A stretch of DNA of 64,000 bases, from NCBI GenBank assembly GCA_017607445.1, contig JAEVHH010000006.1:1550001-1614000 (forward strand). The letters run 5' to 3'. Of the stretch, positions 48,090 to 61,135 are shown one piece after another. The first letter of the stretch is position 1. Every line of letters begins with the position of its first letter. The notes under the pieces were generated by a model. The model was not told the DNA's origin. It searched no databases and saw only the letters and a list, made by a program, of their open reading frames with translations. Position numbers and translations under genes: made by a program. The stretch comes from Histoplasma ohiense. Taxonomy: Eukaryota; Ascomycota; Eurotiomycetes; Onygenales; Ajellomycetaceae.

Positions 48090-49699
48090 TTATCCCCCTC
48101 TATCAGAGTGAGCAATGACTTGTAGATGTCAAGAGCAGCAGTATCCTTCAAGACAGATGCAGATTCTCAGATCAGATGATTGTATTCTACTCATTTGACA
48201 AGATATTCACAGCAGCAGTAGTTGATTCTATCATCAAGAATTGTTTTGATCTCTCATTCAAGTTTATTATCTTCTTCTATAATGACAGATGGCTGTCAGT
48301 TGGAGATTCTCTGTGAAGAGAATGAATCCTCAGCTGCAGGTTGGAGCAGGTTTGTGTGAAAGACATTGTGAATGTCTGGCAGAGTGTTGAGTTGATAATT
48401 GTGTATGTCTAGCACCTCTGTCACAGTATATTTAATGTGACAGTAATTCAGTGTATGCAAGGAATGATCTGTTTTTATGTTCTTGAGATCTAATCAGATC
48501 TTGTCTTCTATATAATATTGAATTGCAGAACTTCTTCTGATGTTCATTTGATTCTTATAATTTTACTGAATACTGATCATGAAAGCTTCTGCTTATTTGT
48601 GAGCTTTTTTAAGCTTGCTCACAATGTTATCTGCTGCTTGTATGAGACTGCAGATGTATGTGGTTTCTCAGAAGTTCTCAGAGAAGTCTAGAACTTCTAA
48701 ATTATATCTGTGCAGAAGAAAGAATGAGCTTATATCTGTTGTAGCAGAGTCTCAGCTGTTGATCACAATCTTGATGTGTGATAGCAGATGACTTCAGTTG
48801 TCTTGTGTGTAATTACAGAACTTACAGAGAATATTCTTTACTGTTTGTATCATTCTCTCTATAACTTCATTGATCTCTGAGTGATATGCTGTTGACAATT
48901 TTTATTTGATTCTTAGCAGCTGACATACATGGGTTCAGAGTGTGCTGATGAATTGACTGTCTCTATCTGATACAATGAATAAAGACAGACTGTGTATATG
49001 ATAGAATGAGCTCTGAACAAAGACATCTACAACTACTTCAGCATTCATTCTGTCACAGAGTTGCAGTATTACACTCTTGCTGAGATGATTGACAATGACT
49101 AGAATATTTGTAGAACCTTCACTCTCAGATAGAGAAACTGCAAAGTTGATTGCTATATCACATCAGATTTGTTTGAGAATAGACAGAGATTTCAACATCT
49201 CTTTTTGTCATTTATACTATACTGTTACTGAGCCACAGTGATTGCAATTGTGTACAAACTGGTGTACATTCTTTGATATATTCAGTCAGTAGAAGTCTTG
49301 AGCTACAATGCTGTACATGATCTTACAGTCTGAATGCTCAGTCATTGATAAGTTGTGGATCTTCTGCATGATTTGTGTTTGTAGAGGTTCTGAATTGAGG
49401 ACTCATTGTCTGTCTCAGAAGTGTAGACATTCATCATCATCAATTGAGCATGCTGAGATGTCTGTTTTTGAGTATATGTCTGCAGGGAATTGAGATGCTC
49501 TGTTTTGTACAGCTTCAGCAGCTTGTTGTCAGAATTCATCTGTCTCTGTTGCTTATCTCCATTGCTCCTCAAGTGAGGGGTATTGAGTATGGAATTGATT
49601 AATGTGTATATGAGATTCATCTGACTGTGTGGGACTTTCTATAATCACAGAGTTGATTAATCAATGCTCTTGGTGTTTTCATCTGTTATTCAGATCATT

Positions 49700-51592
49700 G
49701 AATGACATATCTTGTTTTTGATGAAATAGAGCATTCATGAGGGTGTTCTCTGCTTCTGATTGATAGTGAATCATGAACAAGAATTGGCTAAGAAACAATG
49801 ACCAGTATATATATCTCTCAGTGAGCTTATGAGTGATTGTGAAATATTTCAGATTCTTATGATCAGTAACAATCTTGAATCTCTCAACACTTATGAGTTT
49901 GAATTCTCATTCTTCAAGACATTGTATAATTGCTAGAAGCTTCTTGTTGTAGATCTTATAGTTGCATTCAGCAGATGACATCTTTTTTGAGATGAAGACA
50001 TAAAATTATAGAATATCTTTGTTATTGTATTGCATTAGTGTCTCATCTACTACATAATCTGAGGTGTCTGTTTCAAGAATTGTATGCTTATCTGAATCAA
50101 ATGATTGCAGCATTGAGATGTTTGTGAACATACACTTCAGCTTTTTGAATGCTGTGTCTGCTTCATCAGTCCATTGAAATACAGTGTCTTTTCAGATCAG
50201 ATTCATCAGTGATTGTATGATATTGAAAAAGTCTTTGATGAATCTTCAGTAGAAGTTGATGAATTCTAAAAAGCTTCTAATCTCTTTTACTGAGACTGAT
50301 GTCTTTCAGTTGAGAATTGCTTCCATCTTCTTAGAATCCATGCATACACTCTTTTCAGCTTCAATGATGAATTCTAGATAGATTGTAGACTTGATCTCAA
50401 AGTCACATTTGTCAATGTTCACTTGCAGTTCAGCTTTTTGTAGACAGTCAAGCATTTGTCATATATACTTACAGTGCTCAGTGAGCAATCCATCAGTGAA
50501 GATCAAGATATTGTTCATGTATGCTGAGATGATCTCATTGAGCAGATCTCATAGAGCTCAGTTAATGTATTTCTGAAATGTACTCAGAGTGTTCACTAAT
50601 TCAAAGAGAGTCACTGTTCATTTGTATAATCTGTAATGCATACAAAAGACAGTTAGTCATTCATCATCTTCATTAATTCTTATCTTGTAGAAGGCTGCAG
50701 AGATGTCAAGTTTTGTAAATCATTTTGCTTTTTCTATTCATTTGAGTATTTCATTGATGAGTGGGAGAGAGTATTGATCCTTTCATGTAATCTTATTGAG
50801 TTCTTGATAGTCAACACAGAATTGTAAATCTTCTTCTGATTTCTTTGCAAACAGTACAGATGCTGCAGCAGATGAGTTGCTAACACAAATGAAGCTTTTA
50901 TCTAGTAATTCATTGAGTGTTTTTCATAGAATGAGAAGTTTGTTGTGTGACATGCTGTAGAGAGAACCTCAGAGTGGTTGTGAGTTTTTATTATTTTTCT
51001 TGATGAGTTCAATTGTATGATCTATACCATGTCCTCAATGAGAGGGAAGCTTTTCAGCTTTCTTTTCATTGAATATGTCTGTGAAGTTCTTGTACAATTC
51101 AGATAGTTCTTTGTGCAGTTTCTTGGGATTCTTAAGTTCTAGCTTTTCTAATGCTTTTTTGATATCTGTTATACTAGCAGTGAACACTTGGATGTTCTTC
51201 TTCTTGTGTGCTTGGTGGGTTAGTAGCTTGAATGCTTTCACTGATATCTGGGTGAGATCAGTGGTTATGTTGATATCCTTTTCATGAACACAGTTGTCTT
51301 CTGAGAAGATTAGGCAATGATTGTGTGTGTCTATCAGAGTTTCAAATTCTGTAAGTCATGACAGATCAAGTATTAAGTTGTACTCAAGATCTTGCACTTC
51401 ATATGTGTAAACATTTCTTTTTTCATGTTCTTCTACATTGATGTTGAATATCATATTATAGAAGGTGGATTCTCTGAGGCCATTGAATTCACTGAGCTTA
51501 CACAGTTCAGAAAAGGGGATACACTGAAGCTTATGCTTTTCAATCAACTGAGTGTTTATAAGAGTGTAGTAAAGAAAACCACTGTCTATCAT
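49700..51592 (-). pseudogene. Gypsy-1 pol (protease, reverse transcriptase, RNase H), copy D
   Basis: The frame starts MIDSGFLYYTLINTQLIEKH (51592) and continues as LTDLTQISVKAFKLL, FTDIFNEKKAEKLPSH (just before reverse transcriptase), FCVDYQELNKIT, LDISAAFYKIRI and YMNNILIFTDG (about 50521-50490; the family YxDD has become YMNN). The RNase H region follows with QSFDSDKHTILETDTSDYVV and MSSAECNYKIYNKKLLAII. Stops inside the frame are TGA. The metal-binding Asp-to-Asn changes would by themselves abolish activity. Confidence 0.85.
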
Positions 51593-51599
51593 TGCTTGT

Positions 51600-52725
51600 A
51601 TATTGACTAGACTATTTACAATGACAGAGACTATGATTATGTCTGCTTGTATTTTCTGTTCAAACCTTCAGCTTGCTTCTTGCTTCTTAAGCTCTCATTC
51701 ATGTTTTAGAGTGAGAGCTCTTTGTTTTCCTGTTCTTGTTCATTTGTAGGTGTAGTTGTATTCACACACAGTGTAGAAGCTGGGACCACTGCATTGATGC
51801 ACTGGCTTGCAAAGTGTCTCAGTCTATTGCAACAGATGCAAACTTCTCAAGTGATTCAATCAGTAACTTCTTATTCAGAGAGATCAGATATTTTTGACTG
51901 TCTTATGTTCACATGAGAGGTTCAATTTATGATGTCTGTGGGAGTGATTGATGTAGTTGAAGCAGTGGTAGATGTAAAGTTCTGTCTGTGATTGTTACAG
52001 TTTTCTTGTACAGTGTTGAAATGTGTGAGATTGTTGTTGAGTTGACACAAATGAGTGCAGTAGTTGTGATAATATGAGGGCATAAGATGTGAGATACAGA
52101 GCTTAAACAGTTTGAAGCTGATGTACTGATTCAGAAGATTAATTTTCACAGCATCATCTCAGTTCTGTTCTTCTGCTTCACAGATCTTGCTATCAAAATC
52201 AGACAAATAGTTTGCTAGAAGAGTATTTCACTGATGATTTCTGTTTAGCCACTGCATCACACACACTTGCAGTGTAGAGTTCAAGAATAGAACATTCAGT
52301 TGATGAAAGACTTCTTCAGAGATACACATTTCATGCATGTATGACTCAATTCAGGGTTGAAATTTCACTAGAGCATCTTCTTCTAGCTGACTATGAATAT
52401 AACAGATTTGTGAGAGCAGAGAGTCTATCACAGACTCATCTTTTTTGAGCTTGGCTTTTGTCTTCTATTTTCAGATTAGATAGATTGAGAGCTCTTCTGC
52501 AAACTTGTTGAGAAGAGGAAGATGTTTTTTTCTTTTGTACACAGAGAGCATTGATGTCTGTGTGATTTCTGGTGTATTCATACTCAGATGATTCAGTTGT
52601 TGTTGAAGCTCTGCCATCTGCAAGAATTGCTGCTGAAGGAAATTATGAAGCTCAGTGTTATCTTTGACAAAACTCTGGTTCTCACTTATGAAGAGATGTT
52701 CAAAATTCATCTTGTTTTTGTACAA
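51600..52725 (-). pseudogene. Gypsy-1 gag, copy D
   Basis: Starts MYKNKMNFEHLFISENQ at 52725, Gln-rich near the N-terminus, and ends with a zinc knuckle CICCNRLRHFASQC (51840-51799, CX2CX4HX4C intact), followed by a Lys/Arg-rich tail. Interrupted by several TGA codons. Gag would form the particle and bind RNA. Confidence 0.8.
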
Positions 52726-52979
52726 GGCTATAGTTTTTAGTTCTGATAGCTTGGAGATCAGAAGGTTCAGTTCTTATTCTTGAAGAAAATACTTCATAAG
52801 CACTCAGACTTCTTCACAGCACTATCACAGTGATGCAGCTTTGTAGAACTTTGGAAATTGCAGAGGTTATCACAACAACACAGCTTTGTGAAGACTTGGT
52901 AACTTATTCTTAACTTGAGCACCTGGGTGCAATCATAAACATAGAGCACTCAGGCTGACACAGATGAATCAATTTATAA

Positions 52980-53373
52980 TATAACAGACATACTTTGATT
53001 AACAATCTAGCACTATTCTAAATACAGATTATGAATTGATTAAAGAAAGAAAGAGAAAAGAGATCAGAAGAAAAGATCATACAAAGAAGATTCTTATAGA
53101 GAGGAGATTGAGATGAAAGAATATCAGAAGCTGTCTCACAGTGAAGCATGAAGCAGAGTACAGAGCAGAAGAATGTTGAGAGTTATGCAGAAGAATTGTT
53201 AGAACTATATGAGTGCAGAGCACAAGACAGAAGAGGTTACACAGAAGAATTGTTAGAGGCTATATGAGTGCAGAGTGCAATAACAGAGACAAGTAGATGT
53301 ACACAAATGTGAAATATGAGGCAGAAGGAGTTGATTGTGTAAGTTAACTACTAACAGATGCTAACTCATCACA
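52980..53373 (-). repeat. 5' LTR of Gypsy-1 copy D
   Basis: 394 bp, partner of 47696-48089, with two of the ~64-bp internal units. Followed by the TTAAT target duplication at 53374-53378. The interrupted site is intact in the other Gypsy-2 LTRs (about 54090 and 60952). Confidence 0.93.
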
Positions 53374-53452
53374 TTAATTCTGATATGTTCTGTGTTCTTC
53401 TATTGCTATATAGTTATTTTCTAATATAGATATCTCTGTTGCATCTATTACA

Positions 53453-53889
53453 ATTATCTTTCTTCTTCAAAGACCTGGTCTTCAGAGCTTCTTACTGCAA
53501 TATGTGAAGTTTGTAATATATGCTGTGTGATTGATATTGTATAAAGTTTGCAGAATCAGACTGAATTAATTGTTGAGATTAATTCTGAAATGTTGCTGTT
53601 TCAGAAGAACATTTTTTCATCTTCAGTGTTATTGTAGTTCAATTATGATTTAGACACAACTTCTGAATCTCTTTTCTTTGATTTTTACATCAAAAAATTG
53701 TACTCTAACAAAATCATCACCATCATCATCATCAATAATTTTTTATTTAAAAAGAATACATTAATTTATCAAACAAGATATGCTGTATTCTTCTATGTAA
53801 TTTTTATTGTGAAATTTGAAGTTTTGATTGTGTGATTGTGTTTTTCATTTTGAGTTGAGTTTTGTGTTGTTGCAATCTTTTTGATCAAT
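53453..53889 (+). repeat. 430-bp spacer of Gypsy-2, outer copy
   Basis: Near-copy of 54161-54592. It carries runs of ATC/ACC triplets (near 53717) and ends in TCAAT, where the inner Gypsy-2 inserted. The plus strand of the inner copy has a short open frame (54298-54543, MLLFQKNVFSSLMSLQFNHD), too short and too variable to call a gene. Confidence 0.75.
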
Positions 53890-54160
53890 TGTAAGAGATG
53901 GTTGTAGGTATAATTATGAGAGTAGTGTGAAGTATGCATGTAGAATGTTAAGAAAATAGCAATCTCTATTATTCAAAGCTAATCACTGATCTTCTAATAT
54001 CTACGGATATCAGTGAGCATTATATAGGCGACCACCACACACTATAGCTGTCTATAGTGCTGTGCACTATATTCCTTCTCATTAATTCTGGTGTGTTCTG
54101 TGTTCTTCTATCACCATATAGCTATTTTCTAATATAGATATCTCTGTTGCATCTATTACA
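53890..54160 (-). repeat. 3' LTR of inner Gypsy-2
   Basis: 271 bp, begins TGTAAGAGATGGTTGTAG and ends CATCTATTACA. Same length as 60763-61033 and as the reassembled LTR 47499-47695 plus 53379-53452. Confidence 0.93.
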
Positions 54161-54703
54161 ATTATCTCTCTGCTTCAAAGATCTGGTTCTCAGAGCTTCT
54201 TACTGTGACATGTGAAGTTTGTAATATGTGCTGTGTGATTGATATTGTATGAAATTCGCAGAATTGAGCTGGATTAATTGTCAGGGTTAATTTCAAAGTG
54301 TTGCTGTTTCAGAAGAATGTTTTTTCATCTCTGATGTCATTGCAGTTCAATCATGATTTAGACACAACTTCTGAACCTCTTTTCTTTGACTTTTACATCA
54401 AAAAATCATACTCTAACAAAATCATCACCACCATCACCACCAACAATTTTTTATTTAAAAAGAATATATCAATTTATCAAACAAAGTACACTGTATCTTT
54501 CTATGTGATTTTTATTGTGAAATTTGAAGTTTTGATTGTGTGATTGTGTTTTCCATTTTGGGTTGAGGTTTGTGTTGTTGCAATCTCTTTGATCAATATT
54601 GCAATATTGATTTCAATCTTCAACATCTGTTTTTCTTTCTTGTTGCTTTTGCTTCTCCTTCTTCTTTGAACAAGGTCTTGGTACTGATTAAAGTTATGAT
54701 AGA

Positions 54704-55835
54704 ATGTCAGAACCAGCTGTTTCCATTGCTGGTTCAAAGTCTATGAAGAGTGATATACTGTCTGCCATTGAGAGCATTTGCTTGGGTTGTTTGGAGAGGT
54801 TGCAGAACCCTCCAGTATATCCTTGCTTTGTGAATGATGAATGAACATACTGTCATATCTGCCATATATCAAATAGAAGTTGTGCTGCCATAAGTTTTCT
54901 TAAACTGAGATTGTTAAGAGTACTAACAGATTATAGATGCCTGAGTGCTTTCACAAAATTGATCAATCTTTGATCAATGAATTTCACAAAATACTGCTCT
55001 CTGATGAAGTTCTGAATGAGAGATTTGCCACATATCAAACTGTTGTTGCAAGGTTTGTACTTGATGTGCAGATCTATGAGAATGCAGATGAGATTCTAGA
55101 ATTCTATATAAACTCTGATAATTTATTGTCACAGCAGAATATGATATTTGATCATAGCAGTGTTTCAGAAAGTGTGTTTTCACATTCTACTATTACATCA
55201 GTGTCATTCTCACTGAGTCAAGATCTTGGTATGTTATTTGAGTTGGCTGATAATGTAGACAAAGATGAGGAAGCAGATGATTCTGTTGAAGTGTTAGAAA
55301 GAAATACAGCAGCATATTGCTGTTGTTGTATTTGACATTTGACAATGTCCCCCCACCATCATTGTGAGTCTGCTGAGAATTGATGCAAAAAATGCAAGCA
55401 CTGCTCAGTGATGAAGCATGTCTGTGTTCCAGTAAGTTATTATTCAAAACAGATGTTTTTATGGTATATAATATTAACTTTCTATTAGATGTCAGTGGAT
55501 GCTGTTGAATTGACTCAGACAGTTATCAACACTGCTGAGGATTTAATTGTCATTGATGCAGATGCTTCAAATGTTAATGTTTTGCAGAGTGCTGTGACTG
55601 TGATGATTAGATTCTTTGCTGTGAAGATCTGAGAGATTCAATGAGATGATTCTTCTGAGACTTCAGCTGAAACAGTGATTGATGAGATTCCAGTGATTAC
55701 ATCATTGATTGCAGCTTTCAAGTCATCATTGAAACATTGTGCTTCATCAGTTGAGGAAATCTGAAATAATAAGCAGATTTGTCTTGATGACAATTTCTCA
55801 AATGACACTGATCAAGCTGAGGCAGATCTGTTTTT
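54704..55835 (+). pseudogene. Gene X (unknown, cysteine-rich, two introns), inner Gypsy-2 copy
   Basis: I do not recognise this gene. Exons: 54704-54889, 54937-55431 and 55489 to at least 55835; intron 1 is 47 bp with branch TACTAAC and end TAG, intron 2 is 57 bp (GTAAGT..TATTAG). Exon lengths 186 and 495 are multiples of three. Exon 1 (MSEPAVSIAGSKSMKSDILS) has six Cys spaced CX2CX11CX8CX2CX6C, resembling a stretched Zn2Cys6 cluster. Exon 2 is acidic in the middle and ends with further Cys/His pairs (HHHCESAEN, KCKHCSV). Exon 3 begins MSVDAVELTQTVINTAEDLI. TGA codons and a damaged intron 1 donor (ATAAGT; the other copy has GTAAGT) make it a pseudogene. It lies antisense to the Gypsy-2 gag-pol. 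Confidence 0.75.
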
Positions 55836-55949
55836 TAATCTCTGAATGGAATAAGTATATCCAACAGTTATCATTGTCTTCTTCATTTTCATTTACTGAC
55901 TGACTTCTGATAGATTTTATTAAACTGTTCCAAGTACTTCTGACTGTTC

Positions 55950-58900
55950 ATCAAGTTTTCCTTGGATTCTCAAGAATTATCTGCATCTGTACAATCTTTC
56001 CATTTGACAAGATATTGAGTTTGACTGCAGTATTGATGTTTGTCTAATATAGCTTCAACTTTTCATTTCTCTTGCATGTCTATAATTATCAGTTCTGCTT
56101 GCAGGATTTGTCTGTTGCATACATGATAAGGTTTGAGAAGAGAAACATGGAATACAGAATGAATTTCTTTATATTACAGCATGAGTTTCAGTTTGTACAT
56201 CTGTGTACCACAGATATCAATTATTTGAAAGAGACTCAAAAATCAATGATCTAGTTTGGATGAGAATCACAAGATGGATATATTTTTTGCACACAGCATT
56301 ACTCAGTTCTCTATCTTAAAGCTTTTTGATATATGACACTGATTGTAATACTTTTTCTCAGCTGCTTTGACAGCTTTCAGACATTCTCAGATCTTATTCT
56401 CTGCTTGCTTCATTCATTCCACTTGTTTCATCACTGACTTTGACACACCCATGCTTGGAGGTTCCATGTCTATGTGAAGTTCAGTTGGTCGGCCGATCAT
56501 TGCTTCAGATGATGTCATTTTTATCAATGTGTGGAAGGCATTGTTATATACCCATTGCATCAGAGGAATTCATTCTATCCAATTATCTTGCTGATAGCTG
56601 CAATATGTGTGAAGATAATGTTCAATCATCTGATTCAATCATTCTGTCTGGCCATCGGTTTGCAGGTGGAATGCCATTGATAATTTTTGTTGAACATAGA
56701 GCAGATAACACAATGTCAATCAAAACTTGCTATTTATTAATGAATCTCAGTTGCTAATAATATTTGCAGATAGATCAAAGTTCTTTGCAATTCTTCATAC
56801 AATAATTTCTGCAAGTTCTTCTGCATCTAGTTCTGAAGATGTGGACACAATTATGACTCATTTGATGAATAAATCAACAAATACAACAATAGTATTATAG
56901 ATTTGATTTCCCTTTTTATTATCTGACAGATCTTCAATAAAGTCCATGCTAATTGTATGCCATTTCTTATTTGACACTGGATGTGATTGTAGCAACCCAA
57001 ACAGCTTGTGCTGTGGTATCTTGATGTGTTGACAAACATCACAAGTTCTCACATATTCTGCAATCTCATCACTCATATCATATCACAAGTACTTGTGTTT
57101 GATTGCTTTGATGATTTTGTCATGTTCAAAATGGTCATTTTGAGGATCATTGTGGTTCATTTTCATTATTTCATGTCTTACAGCCTTGTCTTGCAGTATG
57201 TAGATTTTATCATCTTTTCTGAGCAGGTCATCTTTATCTACTGCTCAGATTGAATGATTATTTATACTAGTGTCACTTATCTCTAGTCTTCTGTGAAGTT
57301 CAGACATGCTGATGTCTCTATTCTGAATCTGCAATAAGAGTTCAATGATAGATTCAGCTACCTCTTCACAATAGACTGTCTCAGACTCAAATACCTTGAC
57401 AGCTAGAATCTGTGGCATCAGAGTCTCTAGATTTAACTCTGTAACATCTGTAACCTCATTCTCATCCACAGATGCATTCTTTATTCTGCAGAGATTGTTG
57501 TCATCAATGACTATAGATCTCTTCACTTAACAATTTTCATTAGCTTGCAGATCTTTTCACATCATCTTGACACATTGATCTAACTTTGTATTTTCTTTTG
57601 TCTTTAGTGACTTAAAGATTCTCTTACACAGCTTCTCTTGCAGAATAGAAAGCCTCATCAAGAAAGCTGTGTGTTTTACAAAATCTGAGCAATGACTTGA
57701 TACATCTGCAGGATTATTTTTCTCAGAACAGTGCTCTATTTCAAAATTGAACACTGAGAGTATTTTCATTCAGCAAATCTGACACTCATTTAGCTGCTTT
57801 GTTATCATGAAGTGCTGGAGATTGACATGATCAGATAAAACAGTTATTGAGTGCCTGCTATCATATAAGTAGTGGTGTCATTGCCTGAAAGCTTCTACAA
57901 TCAGCAATATTTCTAGATCATATGTTTGATAACATCTTTCTGTTTCTGTGAGCTTTCTAGACCAAAATGTGATCAGGTGTCAGTGATCATCATCCATTAA
58001 TTGTGATATTACTGTGATGATTGCAACACCAGATCCATTCATTTCTATACAGAGTTTTCACTGTGAATCAAAGTGGATCAACAATGATGCTTTTGTAAAG
58101 CATTCTTTTAACTGCAAAATTGTGTGCTTGCAGTTTTTGTCTAACTGAACAGATGCATTATTCTTCCCTCTTTTCATTTTGTAACCTTTTAACAATTCAG
58201 TCAGAGATGCTGTTATTATTGAGAACTTGTATATGAATTGATGATAGAAATTGATGAATTCTAGAAATATTTGCAATTTGTTTATAGTTCACAGTTCTGG
58301 CCAATCTAGAATTGTGTCAACACAGTGTTTCTCAACAGTAATGCTCTGTGTGGTAACCACAAAACCCAAAAATCCAATTTCTGTTGTGTGGAACATACAC
58401 TTACTAAGTTTGGCATATAGTCTCCATCACCTTAACTGTTCCAGCATGTTTTTAACATGGACAACATGTTCATCAAGTGTGTTTGAATAGATTACAATAT
58501 TGTCAAGATAAGCCACACAATATACATCTAAAAGATCACTGAGAGCTTTGTTGATATAAAATTGAAAGATCACAGAGACATTGGTTAGCTCAAAAGATAA
58601 GACTAGATATTCAAAATGTTCATATTGTGTTCAAAATGCTGTTTTTCATTCATCCTCTGCTCATATGCAAATTCTATGATACACATCTCTAAGGTTCAGC
58701 TGTGTATATATTTTGGCACCTGCTAATCTATCAAGTATTTCACTTATTAAGGACAGTGGGTATCAATTCTTGACTGTTATTTCATTCAATCCTCAATAAT
58801 CCACACAAAGATGCAGGGTTCCATCTTTCTTAGATGTGGATAATACTGACACACTGACTGGACTCTTGAATGAATGTATTCAATTCTTCTCTAATGCCTT

Positions 58901-59300
58901 TTCAATATATTCTCAGAGGACAGAGAGTTCTTGAGGTGATAAGTTATATATCAGTTGATATGAGGGTTTCTTGCCAGATTTGAGATCTATAGCATGATTG
59001 TGAGGTGTGTGTTCTGCATCAGATATATCTTCTTGAAATACATCAAGATAATCTTTATAATCATCTGAGATATTTGACTCAGTTGCTGCACTCACAGCTT
59101 GTAATGGTAAAGCAGTGAATATAATATTGCCATCATCAATTAGTATTGTGAATTCTTTAGCAGTATTCAGATGCATGTGATTAATATTTGATGCTTTTCT
59201 ATAGATTCAGCATCTTCACACTCAATTGATATCAGAGTTCACAGCTTTCAACCACAGCATGTCTAAAATTATATCATATCTGCTAATATCAGCTTCTTCA
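55950..59300 (-). pseudogene. Gypsy-2 pol
   Basis: Reads leftwards. Protease region about 59300-58900 (ending GKKPSYQLIYNLSPQELSVL). Reverse transcriptase about 58850-58250, with a YLDNI-type site near 58500 and MQIFLEFINFYHQFIYKFSI at 58276. RNase H end FNFEIEHCSEKNNPADVSSH (57750-57690). Integrase zinc region and core (VRTCDVCQHIKIPQHKLFGL, then MDFIEDLSDNKKGNQIYNTI, 57076-56858), followed by poorly conserved sequence to about 55950. Frames are interrupted by TGA and shifts. No chromodomain was recognised. Confidence 0.8.
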
Positions 59301-59639
59301 AAATGGTGGAATCCTTCTCAGAGGACATGTTCATCATCAATAATCTTCATTGCAGCTCTTCATTGTTCATATGATTTAATCTTATGATTATCAACTGCTT
59401 CCACTACTTTTGATTTATCTTCTGTCTTCAAGAAATATTTTGATGCTCAGATGTGGGACACAAAGTTCACATCTGTGTCAGAATCCACTATCATCCACAC
59501 CATCAACCATCCCACTTCTGTCAGCATTCATATATTCATCATCAATAACCATTTATCTTGCAGTCTAGTTGTTTGTATTCTCAATGCAGCAGCTGCTTCT
59601 ACAATTGAGATTGTTGATTTTTTGCTTGTCAAACTTGGT

Positions 59640-60657
59640 TGTGCTTTTCAGAGTGTAACATTCAACAATCATTTGCAATATGACCCTTTTTATGACATTG
59701 AGAACACTTTTTCATTCAGTTATATTTATCTTTTTTGATTTGTTCAGTTGAACCTGTTTGTTCCTCTCATTTCCTCTTGTTTCAATGGTTGCTAGATTTA
59801 TCAGAATGATGCTGATTCTCTATGAATATTGCAGGTCTTTCTTTGCAAATAGCATGCTGTCACTCTGACATATTTTTCTCAAAAGTCTGTAGAGTTCAAA
59901 GCAACTCTTTGTAGTTCTGAGGCTCTTGATTTCAATGATTGAGTTCTGTGTGTAATACCTTCAACATCTTACTATGCAAGTTATCCATTCTTTGTTCTTC
60001 ACTATATGAGAGTAAGTAGTACTCTCAGTCTTCAAGATATTTAGAGAAATTGTATATTGATTGTCATTCTTGTTGCTTTGCATCTTGAAACTTTTGACTC
60101 ATCAATCAGTGTTGGTTCTGTGGATCATTAATTTGCATTTCTAGGTGTGATAGCATATCATCAAAAGTCAACAGTGTTGCTCCTTCACATCTCTCATACA
60201 ATGATACAAAATTCAACCATTTCTGCTTAACATGAGCATCAAGATAGAGTTTAGCATCATTTATCTTGTGTTTCTTCTTTCAATAATATCAGCAGTAGTA
60301 TGTAAAGAGAGTCAACATGCAATCTTTATAGTTCTTGAATTCTAACATATTTTTTCCTCAATAATAGTTCTTAATCTTCAACCTCAGTGGTGTTTCATTA
60401 TCATCATCTGTATTGTTCACAGATCAATTTTGTGGTGGTTCTGTGGTGATATTCTGAGTTAATTGAAGCTTGATGAGAGTATCTCCATGAATCTGCACTT
60501 CTAACTCATTGAGCTGCTGTTGTGTATGCAGAATAGCTAATTGCTGCTCTTGTTCACAGATTTGATTGTTCAACTGTTGCAAATGTGCATTGTGATCATC
60601 AGAGGTGGTAGAGGATTCAGATTGATTTTCAAGAAATCTTGTGTGTGTTGAGACCAT
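59640..60657 (-). pseudogene. Gypsy-2 gag
   Basis: Starts MVSTHTRFLENQSESSTTSD at 60657 with a Gln-rich coiled-coil-like region (NQICEQEQQLAILHTQQQLN). It ends with an intact zinc knuckle CSQCHKKGHIANDC (59706-59665). Broken by TGA codons in the capsid part. Confidence 0.8.
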
Positions 60658-60762
60658 CTTGTGTGTTTTAACTAATGTTGCATGTTTTAACTAATGTTGC
60701 ATGCTTTATTGTAGATGTGCGTAACAACAGACCACTCAAATAAAGTTTAGAGCAATTAGAAT

Positions 60763-61033
60763 TGTAAGAGATGATTGTAGATATAATTATGAGAGTAGTG
60801 TGAAGTACACATGTAGAATGTTAAGAAGGTAGCAATCTCTATTATTCAAAGCTAATCACTGATCTTCTAATATCTACAGATATCAGTGAGCATTATATAG
60901 ATGATCATCACATGCTACAGCTGTCTATGGCACTGTGCACTATATCCCTTCTCATTAATTCTGGCGTGTTCTGTGTTCTTCTATCGCCACATAGCTATTT
61001 CCTAATATAGATATCTTCGTTGCGCCTATTACA
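60763..61033 (-). repeat. 5' LTR of inner Gypsy-2
   Basis: 271 bp; less decayed at its right end (TCTTCGTTGCGCCTATTACA). Followed by TCAAT (61034-61038), then a perfect 18-base palindrome TCAATATTGCAATATTGA (61034-61051) that is also present at 54590-54607. Confidence 0.93.
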
Positions 61034-61135
61034 TCAATATTGCAATATTGATTTCAATCTTCAACATCTGTTTTTCTTTCTTGCTTCTCCTTCTTCTTAG
61101 AACAAAGTCTTGATATTAATTAAAGTTATAATAGA

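Larger units (their letters stand above)
47696..53373 (-). mobile_element. Gypsy family 1, copy D: full-length chromovirus (5678 bp)
   Basis: Minus-strand element with 394-bp LTRs at 47696-48089 (3') and 52980-53373 (5'), flanked by TTAAT at 47691-47695 and 53374-53378. A purine tract (AGAGGGGGATAA on the minus strand, 48090-48101) precedes the 3' LTR. Gag runs about 52725-51600, protease 51592-51000, reverse transcriptase about 51000-50270, RNase H about 50270-49700 and integrase about 49650-48300. A C-terminal chromodomain (ILDDRINYCCCEYLVK) lies near 48245-48135. This domain order and the chromodomain place it among Tf1/sushi-like chromoviruses. The coding region is broken by TGA codons at Trp positions. 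Confidence 0.95.
53890..61033 (-). mobile_element. Gypsy-2, inner full-length copy (7144 bp) with extra antisense gene
   Basis: LTRs of exactly 271 bp at 53890-54160 and 60763-61033, flanked by TCAAT at 53885-53889 and 61034-61038. On the minus strand gag starts at 60657 and pol runs to about 55950. Between pol and the 3' LTR lie about 1.8 kb not needed by a Gypsy element: a 430-bp spacer and gene X on the opposite (plus) strand. It inserted into another copy of itself exactly between spacer and gene X. Decay is moderate (mainly TGG to TGA). Confidence 0.93.
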
